Counted from the first letter of the stretch, positions 1 to 9,297 are shown. The stretch is DNA of 60,088 nt from Halorubrum sp. 48-1-W (GCF_003287355.1 NZ_QMIM01000028.1:1-60088); one strand, 5' to 3'. Numbers and translations are program-made. The notes: a model not told the origin generated them from the sequence alone.

Positions 1-61
1 CGATCCCGATCGTCATCGCCGAGACCAGCCCCAGGTCCTTCGCCAGCTCCTCGTCGCTCAT
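1..61 (-). CDS. APC-family amino-acid permease, N-terminal fragment
   Basis: Only the first 20 codons lie in the window; the gene runs off the left edge. The visible residues (MSDEELAKDLGL, then SAMTIGI) match the start of haloarchaeal amino acid-polyamine-organocation permeases, in which a short cytoplasmic stretch leads into the first helix and its glycine-rich motif. The same pattern (ERDLGLPAVTAISIGAMVGSG) is seen in the fused permease at 783-2981. The ATG overlaps the stop codon of the UspA gene upstream (ATGA type), so the two are probably co-translated. Substrate cannot be told. Confidence 0.75.
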   Translation of the reverse strand, partial: MSDEELAKDLGLVSAMTIGI

Positions 62-510
62 TCCGTTCGCTCCACACGCGGGAGCGCGATCACGGGACGG
101 TCCGCGTTCGTGACCAACTTCAGGGAGAGGTCGCCGGAGAGGAACTGCATGATCCGGTTCCCGCCACGGGACCGGTAGGCGATCGCGCTCGCGTCGACCG
201 CCTCGGCGGCGTCGAAGATCGCGCCGACGACGTCGCGGGCGTAGGCGGTGTGGTCGTCGGCGTCGGGGAACACCGTCCGGACCGCGGCGTACGACTCCGC
301 GGCCACCTCCTCGGACTGTTCGACCGGCGTCTTGTCGGGGACTCCCTCGCCCTTCTCGACGACGTGGAGGGTCGTCACGCGGTCCGGCTGATACGGTTCG
401 AGCGCCTCCGCCGTCGCGAGCGCGTCCTTCTCGTGGGCGACCGGAAGGAGCACGTGGGCGAGCAGGTCCTCGGATCGCGGTCCGGATTCGGTCATATCAG
501 TCGAGTACAT
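58..510 (-). CDS. UspA-domain protein
   Basis: A 150-residue universal stress protein family member, a small Rossmann-like alpha/beta fold that in some members binds ATP. The N-terminal strand (LLAHVLLPVAH) and the C-terminal segment ending in ADRPVIALPR are the usual family ends, but the classic GxxGxxxxxxxxGS nucleotide loop is only weakly preserved (YRSRGGNRIMQFLSGDLS). Its stop codon overlaps the start of an amino-acid permease, so it probably forms an operon with it and modulates transport, as such pairs are thought to do in haloarchaea. An alternative start is the ATG ending at 495; a purine-rich GGAGG lies just before the ATG at 510. Confidence 0.8.
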   Translation of the reverse strand: MYSTDMTESGPRSEDLLAHVLLPVAHEKDALATAEALEPYQPDRVTTLHVVEKGEGVPDKTPVEQSEEVAAESYAAVRTVFPDADDHTAYARDVVGAIFDAAEAVDASAIAYRSRGGNRIMQFLSGDLSLKLVTNADRPVIALPRVERTE

Positions 511-550
511 CCTCCTCTCGTAATAACTGCTTCCTCTCGGACGGGCGAGG

Positions 551-615
551 ATCCGACCGCCGAAGCGTAATCGGAGGATCGATGGTCCGACCGGGAAAGC
601 GTAATCGGACGATCG
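551..615. repeat. 34-bp-period direct repeat between divergent genes
   Basis: Two near-identical 31-base copies lie at 551-581 and 585-615 (shared core AAGCGTAATCGG, then GGATCG or CGATCG). They sit in the 272-bp gap between the UspA gene (minus) and the permease-UspA fusion (plus). This could be a regulatory duplication or just one of the many short tandem duplications in this window. Confidence 0.7.
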
Positions 616-782
616 TCGGTCGGCCGACCAGCACGCGACTGAGACCTGCCTCGATCACGTCACTTATTCGAGTCCGTCCTAAGATATCGGACACACGTGA
701 ACGACCGGTCAGTCGTGTGGGTTCCTCGTCCCGTGATCGGATCGACCGACCGAACCGGCCGCGCCGGACCTCCCACGCGGTA

Positions 783-2981
783 ATGGGGAAGCAACTGGAG
801 CGTGACCTCGGTCTCCCCGCGGTGACGGCCATCAGCATCGGCGCGATGGTCGGCAGCGGCATCTTCATCCTGCCGGGGTTGGCGATGGAGATGGCGGGTC
901 CGGCGGTCGTGTTCGCGTACTTCCTCGCGGGCGTGTTGGTGTTGCCGGCGGCGCTGAGCAAGTCCGAGATGGCGACGGCGATGCCCGAGGCCGGCGGGAC
1001 CTACCTCTACATCGAGCGGGCGATGGGTCCGCTCTTCGGGACGATCGCCGGGGTCGGGACGTGGTTCTCGCTGACGTTCAAGGGCGGGCTGGCGCTGGTC
1101 GGGGGCGCGCCGTACCTGGTGTTGTTGTTCGACCTCCCGGTGAAGCCGGTCGCGCTCGCGGTCGCGGCGCTGCTGATCGTGTTGAACGTCGTCGGCGCGA
1201 AACAGACCGGGCGGATGCAGATCGTCATCGTCGCGGTCATGCTGGCGGTGATGGTCTGGTTCATCGTCGTCGGCGCGCCGAGCGTCGAGAACGCCCGGTT
1301 CGAGGGCTTCTTCGACGGCGGGATGGAGGGGATCCTCGGCGCGACCGGGTTCGTGTTCGTCTCCTACGCCGGCGTCACGAAGGTCGCCAGCGTCGCCGAG
1401 GAGGTCGAGAACCCCGACCGGAACCTCCCGCTCGGGATCCTCGGCTCGCTCGTGATCACCGCCGGGATCTACGTCGCCATCGTGACCGTGATGGTCGGCG
1501 TCGCGGACGAGGCCGTCCTGACCGACACGGAGACGCCGATGCAGGTCGCGGCCGAAAGCGCGCTACCCGCGGTCGGCGTCGCCGCCGTCGTCGTCGCGGC
1601 GCTACTCGCGCTGATCAGCACCGCCAACGCGGGGATCCTCTCCTCCTCGCGCTACCCCTTCGCGATGAGTCGCGACGGGCTCGCACCCGACGTCTTCGAG
1701 ACCGTCAGCGACCGGTTCGACACCCCGGTCAACGCGATCACGATCACCGGCGGGGTGTTGCTCGTCCTGATCGCGTTCGTTCCAATCGACGACATCGCCA
1801 AACTCGCCAGCGCGTTCAAGATCCTGGTGTTCATCCTGATCAACGTCGCGCTGATCGCCTTCCGGCAGGGCTCGATCGAGGCGTACGACCCCAGCTTCGA
1901 GTCGCCGCTGTATCCGGTCCCCCAGCTGGTCGGGATCGTCGGCGGGGTCGTTCTCCTCCGATACATCGGGTTCGTCCCCCTGGTCGGGGCCGTCGTCATC
2001 ACCGTCGGGTCGACGGCGTGGTACTACTTCTTCGTCCACCGCCGGGGCGGCGTCGCGCGCGAGGGAGCGATGACCGACGCGCTCCGCCGAAGCGTCGGGC
2101 GGGACGTAGTCGAGCAGACCGAGTCCGCGGTCGGGACCGACGGACACGAGGTCCTCGTGGCGGTCACCGAGCGGACGGCGCCCGCCGTCGAGCGGTCGCT
2201 CGTCGACCTCGCCACGGACCTCGCGCGCACCCGGGAGGGAGGCGTCCGGGTGGCCCAGTTCGACGAATCGCCCGACCAGACGCCGCTCCCACAGTCCGCG
2301 TCCGAACTCACCGAGGCCGACCGGGCGTTCGAGGCCCGGATGGCCGACCGCGCGACCGATTCGGAGATGCCGATCCGGTACGGCGAGGTAGTCAGCCACG
2401 ACACCCGACACGCGGTCGTCAACTACGCCGCCGAGATCGACGCCGACACGCTGGTGATCGAACGCTCCACCGGGTCCGGAACGTTGCTCGGTAGCGATTC
2501 GGACTGGATCGAGCGCCACGCGCCGTGTACCGTCATCGAGGCGTCGAACCTCGACCACGACGCGGTCGAACGCGTCGGCGTCGTCACCGACGAGGGACCG
2601 TTCGATCCCGCGAAGGTCGCGCTCGCCGACGCGCTCGCGACGGCGACCGACGCGACGGTCACGTTCTATTTCGCCCTCGGCGCGGACCCGGCCGAGAGCC
2701 GCCGGAACACCACCGACGACTACCTCTCGGAACTGGCGGCGCTGTGTGAGGCCCCGGTCGAGACCCAGGTCGTCGAGTCGGACGCCGACGACGCGGTCGA
2801 ACTCGCAGCCGGCGACGCCGACGTCCTCGTCGTCAACGGCGTCCAGCGCGGTCTCACCGACCGCCTGTTCGCGCGCGGTGCGGACCCGGCGACGGTCGGC
2901 CCGGAGCACGGGACCCTCGTCGTCTACGGCGCGAGCCAACCGGGACGGCTCCGTCGGGCGGTGGAACGGCGACTGTTCTGA
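783..2981 (+). CDS. APC permease fused to C-terminal UspA domains
   Basis: A 732-residue protein. Residues 1-440 are a 12-helix amino acid-polyamine-organocation permease with the family motif GAMVGSGIFILPG in helix 1. About 465-730 hold two UspA-like cytoplasmic domains (beginning GHEVLVAVTERT and VERVGVVTDEG). This architecture is common in haloarchaea and suggests amino-acid or cation-amino-acid uptake gated by a nucleotide- or stress-sensing tail. The open frame extends upstream to 582, but the ATG at 783 is preferred because it begins the conserved MGKQLERDLGL and the upstream residues are arginine-rich and not haloarchaeal in character. The divergent permease/UspA operon next door has the same two parts as separate proteins. 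Confidence 0.88.
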   Translation: MGKQLERDLGLPAVTAISIGAMVGSGIFILPGLAMEMAGPAVVFAYFLAGVLVLPAALSKSEMATAMPEAGGTYLYIERAMGPLFGTIAGVGTWFSLTFKGGLALVGGAPYLVLLFDLPVKPVALAVAALLIVLNVVGAKQTGRMQIVIVAVMLAVMVWFIVVGAPSVENARFEGFFDGGMEGILGATGFVFVSYAGVTKVASVAEEVENPDRNLPLGILGSLVITAGIYVAIVTVMVGVADEAVLTDTETPMQVAAESALPAVGVAAVVVAALLALISTANAGILSSSRYPFAMSRDGLAPDVFETVSDRFDTPVNAITITGGVLLVLIAFVPIDDIAKLASAFKILVFILINVALIAFRQGSIEAYDPSFESPLYPVPQLVGIVGGVVLLRYIGFVPLVGAVVITVGSTAWYYFFVHRRGGVAREGAMTDALRRSVGRDVVEQTESAVGTDGHEVLVAVTERTAPAVERSLVDLATDLARTREGGVRVAQFDESPDQTPLPQSASELTEADRAFEARMADRATDSEMPIRYGEVVSHDTRHAVVNYAAEIDADTLVIERSTGSGTLLGSDSDWIERHAPCTVIEASNLDHDAVERVGVVTDEGPFDPAKVALADALATATDATVTFYFALGADPAESRRNTTDDYLSELAALCEAPVETQVVESDADDAVELAAGDADVLVVNGVQRGLTDRLFARGADPATVGPEHGTLVVYGASQPGRLRRAVERRLF

Positions 2982-3033
2982 GATGCCGGACGAACCGGAG
3001 GGGAGCCGTTCGTTCGGGGCTCCTCGCGGAGCC

Positions 3034-3042
3034 GTTATATGG
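3034..3042 (+). promoter_or_regulatory. TATA element of the 118-residue protein gene
   Basis: GTTATATGG lies 23-31 bases before the ATG at 3065, the spacing expected when transcription starts at or next to the start codon (leaderless message). Confidence 0.55.
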
Positions 3043-3064
3043 CTTCGAGTTCGAACCTCCGGAC

Positions 3065-3421
3065 ATGCCCAGTTCCACAGAGGAGCCCACGCCTCCGGAG
3101 GGGTTGCCGGACCGACTCGCCGCGGAGTTAGGGGAGGCGTCGCCGGAGGAGCTCCGAACGGCGATCGTTCACGCTCGGGAACTGCTCCGGTTTCAGGAGG
3201 AGCGGGAACTCCCGATCGAACCGGAGCCCGGCGAGGACGTCGTTCGTGTCATCGAACACGAAGGATACACGGAGGTCGTCAAACGGCACCGCTGTGAGGA
3301 GGGCTGTGAGGAGTGTCCGCACGGTCCCTACCTCTACCACGTCACCGAGGAACCCCAGCCGGACGGCGAGCCGAAGGTCCACTGGTCGTTCATCGGCGAG
3401 GTGAACGCCGACGGGGACTGA
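3065..3421 (+). CDS. Conserved haloarchaeal protein with C-x4-C-x2-C-P-H-G-P-Y motif
   Basis: A 118-residue soluble acidic protein. The N-terminal half is helical and charged; the C-terminal half holds RCEEGCEECPHGPYLYHV, a cysteine-rich turn followed by GPY and aromatic residues. This pattern resembles the DUF6788 type of small protein (Cys cluster, then HGPYYY), tentatively recognised and without known function; metal binding by the cysteines is an inference. A TATA element at 3034-3042 supports this start. It converges on trkH (stop 40 bp away) and shares no operon with its neighbours. Confidence 0.75.
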   Translation: MPSSTEEPTPPEGLPDRLAAELGEASPEELRTAIVHARELLRFQEERELPIEPEPGEDVVRVIEHEGYTEVVKRHRCEEGCEECPHGPYLYHVTEEPQPDGEPKVHWSFIGEVNADGD

Positions 3422-3461
3422 TCGCGGGACCGCGACGCGGCTCCGTCGTCCGACGGCGCCG

Positions 3462-5030
3462 TCACCGGCTGTCGATCGCCGAGATGAACACCGCGAGCAC
3501 CGGGACGATCTCCAACCGGCCGACCCACATGAGGAATATCATCAACAGCTTCGAGGCGTTCGAGAAGAACTCGTAGCTCCCGAACGGCCCCAGCCGGCCG
3601 AACCCCGGCCCGATGTTGCCGATGGTGGCGAGCGACGCGCTGATCGACTCCAACACCGACAGCTGGATCCCGATCCGCGCCGTGTCGAGCGCGATGAACA
3701 CCGCCGAGAGCGCGAACAGAACGACGTAGAGGAGGGTGAACACCATGATCCCGCGGATCGCATCCTCGTCGACGACGTTGCCGCCGAGGCGAACCGGCCG
3801 GACGACGTCCGGATGCGCCGTGGTGAACAGCTCGCGTCGGATCGTCTTCCCGACGATGAGCCACCGGACGACCTTGACTCCGCCGCCGGTCGAGCCGGCC
3901 GACCCGCCGATGAACATCGCGAACAACAGCAGGACCTGCGCGTGCGTGTCCCACTGGGCGAAGTCGGCGGTCGCGTATCCGGTGGAGTTGAGCAACGACC
4001 CGATCTGGAACGCCGCCTGTCGGAGCGCGTTCTCGGTGACGCCCTCGGTCGCGCCACCCAGTTCGATCGGGGGTGCGGCACCCCGGAACAGCAACACCGC
4101 GAGGACGGCGGTCACGACCGCGAGCGCGCCGGCGTACGCGCGGAACTCCGCGTTCTCTAGCATGACCTCGGCCTCGCCGCGCAACACGTGCCAGAACAGC
4201 GCGAAGTTGACCCCGGCGACGAGCATGAAGGGGATGACGACCCACTGGACGGCCGCCGAGAACGCCGCGATGCTGTCCGCCTCCGGCGAGAACCCGCCGG
4301 TCGGGAGCGTGGTGAACCCGTGGGCCACGGCGTTGTACAGGTCCATGTTGGGGGCCATCCCACCCAGGTGGAGCCCGTACAGGATCGCGATATAGACGAC
4401 CGTGAACCCGAAGTAGATCAGCCAGAGCGCGCGCGCCGTCTCGGCGATCCGCGGCGTGAGCTTCTGGAGTTCGGGCCCCGGCGCCTCCGACTCCATCAGT
4501 TGGGCCCCGTTGACGGCGACCTCGGGGAGGATCGCGATCATCAGCACGATGATCCCCATCCCGCCGAGCCACTGGGTGAGCTGCCGCCACATCAGCAGGG
4601 CGTGGGAGTGGCGGTCGGTACTTATCTCGCCGAGCACGGTCGCACCCGTCGTCGTGAACCCGCTCATCGACTCGAAGAGGGCGTTGATGATGGACTCGGA
4701 GAACGCGCCGAACGACCCGGTCTGGAGCCCGACCGTCGAGGCCGTCCCGTACCCGGCGAGCAGGTACGGAACGGTGCCGATCACCGCGGCTGCGAGCCAG
4801 GCGAGCGAGACGAAAAGCAACGCCTCGCGCGGCCCGAGGTCCGGGTCCGGGTCGACTCGCTCTACGGCGAATCCGATCCCGGCGACGAGCGCGAGCGAGA
4901 CGAGGAACACCCACACGTCCTCGCCGTAGACCACGGCGACGACGAGCGGAACCAGCATCGTGACGGCGAGGTACTTGATCCCGACCCCGAGAAGCCCCAC
5001 GCTCGCCTTCCAGTTGACGCCCCAGGACAT
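3462..5030 (-). CDS. trkH: TrkH-family potassium uptake membrane subunit (first copy)
   Basis: A 522-residue integral membrane protein of the TrkH/KtrB superfamily, the pore that carries K+ across the membrane. The four pore-loop segments with their selectivity glycines are visible: SGFTTTGATV, GFTTLPTGGFSP, STGYATADF and NIGPGFG. The second position varies, as is usual. It is the last gene of a minus-strand cluster yhbY-mscS-trkA-trkH-trkH, separated by 79 bp from the second trkH, where an AT-rich TTTAATAC element could provide its own promoter. The gating subunit is probably the TrkA encoded upstream. Confidence 0.93.
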   Translation of the reverse strand: MSWGVNWKASVGLLGVGIKYLAVTMLVPLVVAVVYGEDVWVFLVSLALVAGIGFAVERVDPDPDLGPREALLFVSLAWLAAAVIGTVPYLLAGYGTASTVGLQTGSFGAFSESIINALFESMSGFTTTGATVLGEISTDRHSHALLMWRQLTQWLGGMGIIVLMIAILPEVAVNGAQLMESEAPGPELQKLTPRIAETARALWLIYFGFTVVYIAILYGLHLGGMAPNMDLYNAVAHGFTTLPTGGFSPEADSIAAFSAAVQWVVIPFMLVAGVNFALFWHVLRGEAEVMLENAEFRAYAGALAVVTAVLAVLLFRGAAPPIELGGATEGVTENALRQAAFQIGSLLNSTGYATADFAQWDTHAQVLLLFAMFIGGSAGSTGGGVKVVRWLIVGKTIRRELFTTAHPDVVRPVRLGGNVVDEDAIRGIMVFTLLYVVLFALSAVFIALDTARIGIQLSVLESISASLATIGNIGPGFGRLGPFGSYEFFSNASKLLMIFLMWVGRLEIVPVLAVFISAIDSR

Positions 5031-5109
5031 GATTACTCGAACGATATGGGAGTGGCCCGTTCGGTGTATTAAACTGTCGAAGGGGCCACGACGGTGGGCG
5101 AAGACGGGG

Positions 5110-6612
5110 TCACGACGTCCAGAACGCCTTCGTGAACAGCACGAGCACGGGGATGATCTCGATCCGGCCGATCCACATCAGGACGATCATCACGGCGCGG
5201 GTGCTCATCGGGAACGACGCGAACGTGCCGTACGGGCCCGCCTCGCCGAACGCGGGGCCGATGTTGAGGAACGTGGTCGCCGCGGCGCCGAGCGCCTCGA
5301 ACTCGGTCACCCGGAGGTCGGCCCGCTCCGCGTCGACGACGATCACGACGGTGAGCAGGAAGAATATCACGATGCTCAAAAGGAGGTACGCGTAGATGTC
5401 GCGGATCGCCCCCTCGTCGACCGGCTTTCCCGTGATCCGGACCGGCCGCACCGCCTCCGGGTGGATGGCGGTGTAGAGGTTCCGACGGAACGACTTCAGC
5501 GCGACCAGCCACCGCAGCGACTTGATCGAGCAGGTCGTCGACCCGACCATCCCGCCGATGAACATCGCCATGAACAGCATGTGTTTCGCTGCGGGCGCCC
5601 ACAGCACGTAGTCGGTGCTGGCGTACCCCGTCGTCGTCACGATGGACGCGACGTTGAAGACGGCGTGGCGGACCGTCGCCTCGGCGCCGAAGCTGATACT
5701 GGGATCGAGGAACAGGCCGAGGGCGACGACCGACGCGAGCGTTCCCATCGCACCGAGGTAGAAGTGGAACTCCTCGTTTCTCAACAGGCGCATCGGCTCG
5801 CCGTTGATGGCGAAGTAGATGAGGATGAAACTCGTCGAGCCGATCACCATGAACGGGACCACCGCCCACTGGATCAGCGGGTGGAACGCGCCGACGGAAA
5901 GCGGCTCCGGGGAGAACCCGGCGGTCGCGACCGACGTGAACGCGTGCGCGACCGCGTTGTACAGGTCCATCCGCGGGTCGACGGCGAGGCCGAGCAGGAA
6001 GTAGACGACGACCGCGAGCCCGGTGAGCCCGAAGTAGATCCCCCAGATGAGCTGTGCCGTCCGGGAGATCTTCGGCGTGAGCTTGTTGACGTCCTGGGTC
6101 TGCGACTCCGTCTCCATGAGCTGTGCCCCGCCGACGCCGAGCTCGGAGAGCACCGCGGTCGCCAAAATGAGGATCCCGAGCCCCCCGAGCCACTGGATCA
6201 CCTGCCGCCACATCATGACCGAGCGCGAGTGGAGCGAGAAGTCGACGAGGACGGTCGCGCCCGTCGTCGTCAACCCGCTCATCGACTCGAACATCGCGTT
6301 CACCGGGTGCGCGACCGTCCCCACGCCCGCGGCGACGAAGGGGATCGCGCCGACCACGGCGACGAGCAGCCAGATCATCGCCACCGCGAGGAACGCCTCG
6401 CGGGGCCCGAGGTCCACCTCCGGGTCCTTCACCGACCGGAACGCCACCCCGAGCGCGAGCGAGACCGCGATCGCCGCGATGAAGGGCAGCGGCGACTCCC
6501 CGTAGTAGAGCGCGACGAGGAGCGGGAAGGACAGTGGAACGGGAAGCGCCGTAAGGACGTCGCCGGTGAGTCCCACGCTCGCCCGCCAGCCGACCCGGAT
6601 CCTGGTGGTCAC
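5110..6612 (-). CDS. trkH: TrkH-family potassium uptake membrane subunit (second copy)
   Basis: A 500-residue paralogue of the neighbouring TrkH, with pore loops SGLTTTGATV, AFTSVATAGFSP, TTTGYASTDY and NIGPAFG. It differs from the first copy enough (for example AFTSVATAG against GFTTLPTGG in loop 2) that the two may differ in ion preference or affinity. It starts 7 bp after the trkA stop and is therefore the copy most tightly coupled to trkA. It acts in the cytoplasmic membrane in the K+ accumulation on which a salt-in osmotic strategy depends. Confidence 0.93.
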   Translation of the reverse strand: MTTRIRVGWRASVGLTGDVLTALPVPLSFPLLVALYYGESPLPFIAAIAVSLALGVAFRSVKDPEVDLGPREAFLAVAMIWLLVAVVGAIPFVAAGVGTVAHPVNAMFESMSGLTTTGATVLVDFSLHSRSVMMWRQVIQWLGGLGILILATAVLSELGVGGAQLMETESQTQDVNKLTPKISRTAQLIWGIYFGLTGLAVVVYFLLGLAVDPRMDLYNAVAHAFTSVATAGFSPEPLSVGAFHPLIQWAVVPFMVIGSTSFILIYFAINGEPMRLLRNEEFHFYLGAMGTLASVVALGLFLDPSISFGAEATVRHAVFNVASIVTTTGYASTDYVLWAPAAKHMLFMAMFIGGMVGSTTCSIKSLRWLVALKSFRRNLYTAIHPEAVRPVRITGKPVDEGAIRDIYAYLLLSIVIFFLLTVVIVVDAERADLRVTEFEALGAAATTFLNIGPAFGEAGPYGTFASFPMSTRAVMIVLMWIGRIEIIPVLVLFTKAFWTS

Positions 6613-6619
6613 GGGTGCC

Positions 6620-7957
6620 TCACGCCATCGACGCGATCTCGCTCACGGAGTCGGAGTCCACGAGCAGGACCACGTGATCGCCCGGCTCGAGGACGGTGTC
6701 TCCCCGCGGCGTGACGAGGGCGTGGTCCCGCGTGATCGCGCCGATGACGAACCGCACGTCGGTCTCCTCGACCAGCTCCGCGATCGACCGGCCGGCGAAC
6801 CGGCTCCCCTCGGTGAGCTCTAGCTCGAGGACCTCGGCCTGGTCGTTCTCGAGGACCGCGATGTTCTCCGCGATGCTCTCGTAGGTGAACCGGGTGATCT
6901 CCTCGGCGGTGACGGTGCGGGGATTGATCGCGATGTCGATGCCGATCTCCTCGAAGACGGTGACGTAGTCGGGGCTGTCGACGACCGCGATCACGCGGTC
7001 GACGCCCAGCCGCTTGGCGAGCACCGAGACGAGCAGGTTCTGCTCGTCCGAGCCGAGCGCGGTGACGACGATGTCGGCCTCGTCGACGTGTTCCCTCGAG
7101 AGGAACTCCGTGTCGGTCGCGTCGTGTTCCATCACGACCGTGTTCGGGAGGTCCTCCGCGAGGGTTCGTGCGCGCCCCGGATCCCGCTCGATCAGTCGCG
7201 GCGTGAAATCGCGCTCCTCGAGGAGCCGGGCGGTCTGATAACCGATCTCGCTGCCGCCGACGATCACGATCTCGTCGGCGCGGTCCGGGGTGGTCTCGGG
7301 CGCGACGTCGTTCGCGAACGACTGGACGCTCTCGGGGCTCCCGATCACCACGGCGCGATCGCCCGCCCCGATGTCGGTGTCGCCGCGGGGGATGATCATC
7401 TCGCCGTTACGGAAGATACCGACGAACGTCAGCGACTCGAACCGGTCGGCCTCGGAGACGGTCTGTCCGGCGACCGGGCTCTCGGCCGATATCTCGAACT
7501 CCGCCATCTGGACGAGCCCGCTCGCGAACGGGTCGACGTCGATCGCCGCCGGCAGCCCGATGACCCGGACGATGTTCTGGGCGGTCAACAGGTCCGTACA
7601 CACCATGAAGTCGACGCCGAACGCGCCTCGCGTGTCCTCCCACGTCCGGAGGTACTCGGTGCTTTTCACCCGCGCGATGGTGAAGGCGTCCCCGAGCGTC
7701 TTCGCGGTCCCGCAGGTGACGAGGTTGGTCCGGTCGTCGTCGGTACACGCGATGACCATGTCGGCGTCCCCGACGTCGGCGGCCGTCTGGATCCCGGCGG
7801 TCGTCCCGTCGCCGGCGATCGTGAGCACGTCGAGTTCGTACTTGAGCTGTTCGGCGCGGTCGGGGTCGACGTCGACGACGACGACCTCGTGGTCGGGTGC
7901 GAGGCTCGCAGCGATGCTCGTGCCGACCTCCCCCGCCCCGACGATGACCACGTGCAT
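6620..7957 (-). CDS. trkA: TrkA potassium channel gating subunit (two RCK_N/RCK_C units)
   Basis: A 445-residue peripheral membrane protein with two NAD/nucleotide-binding RCK domains in tandem: the glycine loop VGAGEVGTSIA near the N terminus and VGGSEIGYQTA near residue 230, each followed by a TrkA_C domain; the last ends GDHVVLLVDSD. Tandem RCK rings bind NAD(H) or ATP and open or close the TrkH pore. One trkA beside two trkH genes suggests one gating ring serving both pores, though other trkA genes may exist elsewhere. The upstream gap to mscS is 48 bp. Confidence 0.94.
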   Translation of the reverse strand: MHVVIVGAGEVGTSIAASLAPDHEVVVVDVDPDRAEQLKYELDVLTIAGDGTTAGIQTAADVGDADMVIACTDDDRTNLVTCGTAKTLGDAFTIARVKSTEYLRTWEDTRGAFGVDFMVCTDLLTAQNIVRVIGLPAAIDVDPFASGLVQMAEFEISAESPVAGQTVSEADRFESLTFVGIFRNGEMIIPRGDTDIGAGDRAVVIGSPESVQSFANDVAPETTPDRADEIVIVGGSEIGYQTARLLEERDFTPRLIERDPGRARTLAEDLPNTVVMEHDATDTEFLSREHVDEADIVVTALGSDEQNLLVSVLAKRLGVDRVIAVVDSPDYVTVFEEIGIDIAINPRTVTAEEITRFTYESIAENIAVLENDQAEVLELELTEGSRFAGRSIAELVEETDVRFVIGAITRDHALVTPRGDTVLEPGDHVVLLVDSDSVSEIASMA

Positions 7958-8005
7958 GGACGCACCCAGTTACCGGACCCTCAAGTTCGTTACTATCGGG
8001 GCCGT

Positions 8006-8950
8006 TCAGTCTTTCCTGCCGAACGCCGCCGGCTCGGACCACGCGTCGCGTCCCGAGACGGTCCGCTGCGGGAAGGGGATCGAGATGTCCTCGGCGTCGA
8101 ACCGCGCCTTGACCGCCTTCACGTAGTCGGCGCGCGCCTTCACGAAGTCCGACCGCGAGGGGTCGTCGATCCAGATCCGCGACTGTAGGCCGACGTAGGA
8201 GTCGGCGAGTTCGGTCAACCGCACCGAGGGCGCGGGGTCGTCGAGGATCGCCTCGCTCCGTTCGGCCTCCTCGACGATGATCTCCGTCGCGCGCTCGACG
8301 TCGTCGTCGTAGTCGATCCCGAAGACGAACTTCAGCCGCAGCGTCTTCTTCGCGACCGGGTTCTTCACCACGTCGCTGGTCAGGGCGTGGTTCGGCACCG
8401 TGAGCAGCTCGTTGTCGAACGTGCGGACGCGAGTGACCCGGAAGGAGATGTCCTCGACGACCCCCGAGTTGTCGTTCCACTCGATCCAGTCGCCGATGCG
8501 GAACGGCTTGTCCGTGTAGATGAACACGCCCGCGACGAAGTTCTTGATCACGTCCTGGAGCGCGAACCCGACCGCGAGCGTGGCCGCGGCGGCGATCGTC
8601 GCCAGCGACCGGAGAAAGCCCTGGTAGCCGGCCGCGCCGAACGCGACCGTGACGCCCGCGAAGAGCACGAGGAAGGTCGCGATCTTCTGGAGCGGCCGGC
8701 GCGCGTGCTCGTCGAGCCCCTGTCGGTCGAACAGGCGGCCGACGAGCGGGGAGAAGACGGCCTTGTTGAGCACGAACACGGTCACGAGCACGACGAGGAA
8801 TATCGCCGCGGAGACGACGACTCCGGAGAGCGGACCGAGGTACGGCTCCAGGAGGTCGACGGCGGGCGCGGTCGGGCCGGTCTGCGCGGTCGTGACGGCC
8901 ACGGCGGATGGAACGGGGTCGGCGCCGACCGCCGTCGCGGCCGTGGCCAT
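8006..8950 (-). CDS. mscS: Small-conductance mechanosensitive channel (MscS family)
   Basis: A 314-residue membrane protein. Hydrophobic helices fill the first 150 residues, including the pore-lining region before GFALQDVIKNFVAGV; the beta domain follows (DKPFRIGDWIEW and VPNHALTS), then the alpha-beta C-terminal domain. It opens when membrane tension rises and releases solutes on dilution shock. Its ATG overlaps the yhbY stop by one base (TGATG), so the two are translationally coupled. Lying just upstream of trkA, it pairs solute release with potassium uptake in one cluster. Confidence 0.92.
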   Translation of the reverse strand: MATAATAVGADPVPSAVAVTTAQTGPTAPAVDLLEPYLGPLSGVVVSAAIFLVVLVTVFVLNKAVFSPLVGRLFDRQGLDEHARRPLQKIATFLVLFAGVTVAFGAAGYQGFLRSLATIAAAATLAVGFALQDVIKNFVAGVFIYTDKPFRIGDWIEWNDNSGVVEDISFRVTRVRTFDNELLTVPNHALTSDVVKNPVAKKTLRLKFVFGIDYDDDVERATEIIVEEAERSEAILDDPAPSVRLTELADSYVGLQSRIWIDDPSRSDFVKARADYVKAVKARFDAEDISIPFPQRTVSGRDAWSEPAAFGRKD

Positions 8951-9195
8951 CAGTGGAACACCGCCGTGTTCCCACGCGTCTCGATCAGGTCGGCTCCGAC
9001 CGCCTCGGCGAGCTCCACGGCGAGCTCGTCGGTCGAGGTCCCGCCCCGGGCAGCCCGGAGGAACTTCGCTTTCACCAGTTTCCGGTCGTCGAGCTGGTCG
9101 GACAGCTCGTCGACGACGGCCTCGATGCCGCTCTTCCCGACCCAGACGGTGACGTCGAGGTCGTGTGCCTCCTTGCGGAGCTGTTGGTCGGTCAT
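8950..9195 (-). CDS. YhbY/CRM-domain RNA-binding protein
   Basis: An 81-residue single-domain protein of the CRM (chloroplast RNA splicing and ribosome maturation) family. The family signature is the WVGKSGI loop (usual form GKxG), followed by LSDQLDDRKLVKAKFLRAARG and a C-terminal strand ending ETRGNTAVFH. Such proteins bind rRNA precursors and may act in large-subunit assembly. It is the first gene of the mscS-trk cluster, overlapping mscS by one base. A 171-bp gap separates it from the divergent metal transporter. Confidence 0.9.
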   Translation of the reverse strand: MTDQQLRKEAHDLDVTVWVGKSGIEAVVDELSDQLDDRKLVKAKFLRAARGGTSTDELAVELAEAVGADLIETRGNTAVFH

Positions 9196-9297
9196 ACCCG
9201 GTTCACTCGCTCGCCAGCATTGAAGCTTGATGTTCGCGCGCGACCCGTCCGAGCCGGGATTCTCACGTCGACACGCCCGCCGATCCGGGTCGGCGTG

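Noticed and set aside
582-782. Extension of the permease-UspA gene to an upstream ATG at 582
   Set aside because: The added 67 residues are arginine/serine-rich, overlap the 34-bp repeat, and come before the conserved MGKQLERDLGL opening.
1602-2939. Long open frame antisense to the permease-UspA fusion
   Set aside because: Highly biased composition without any domain; it arises because GC-rich third positions keep antisense frames open.
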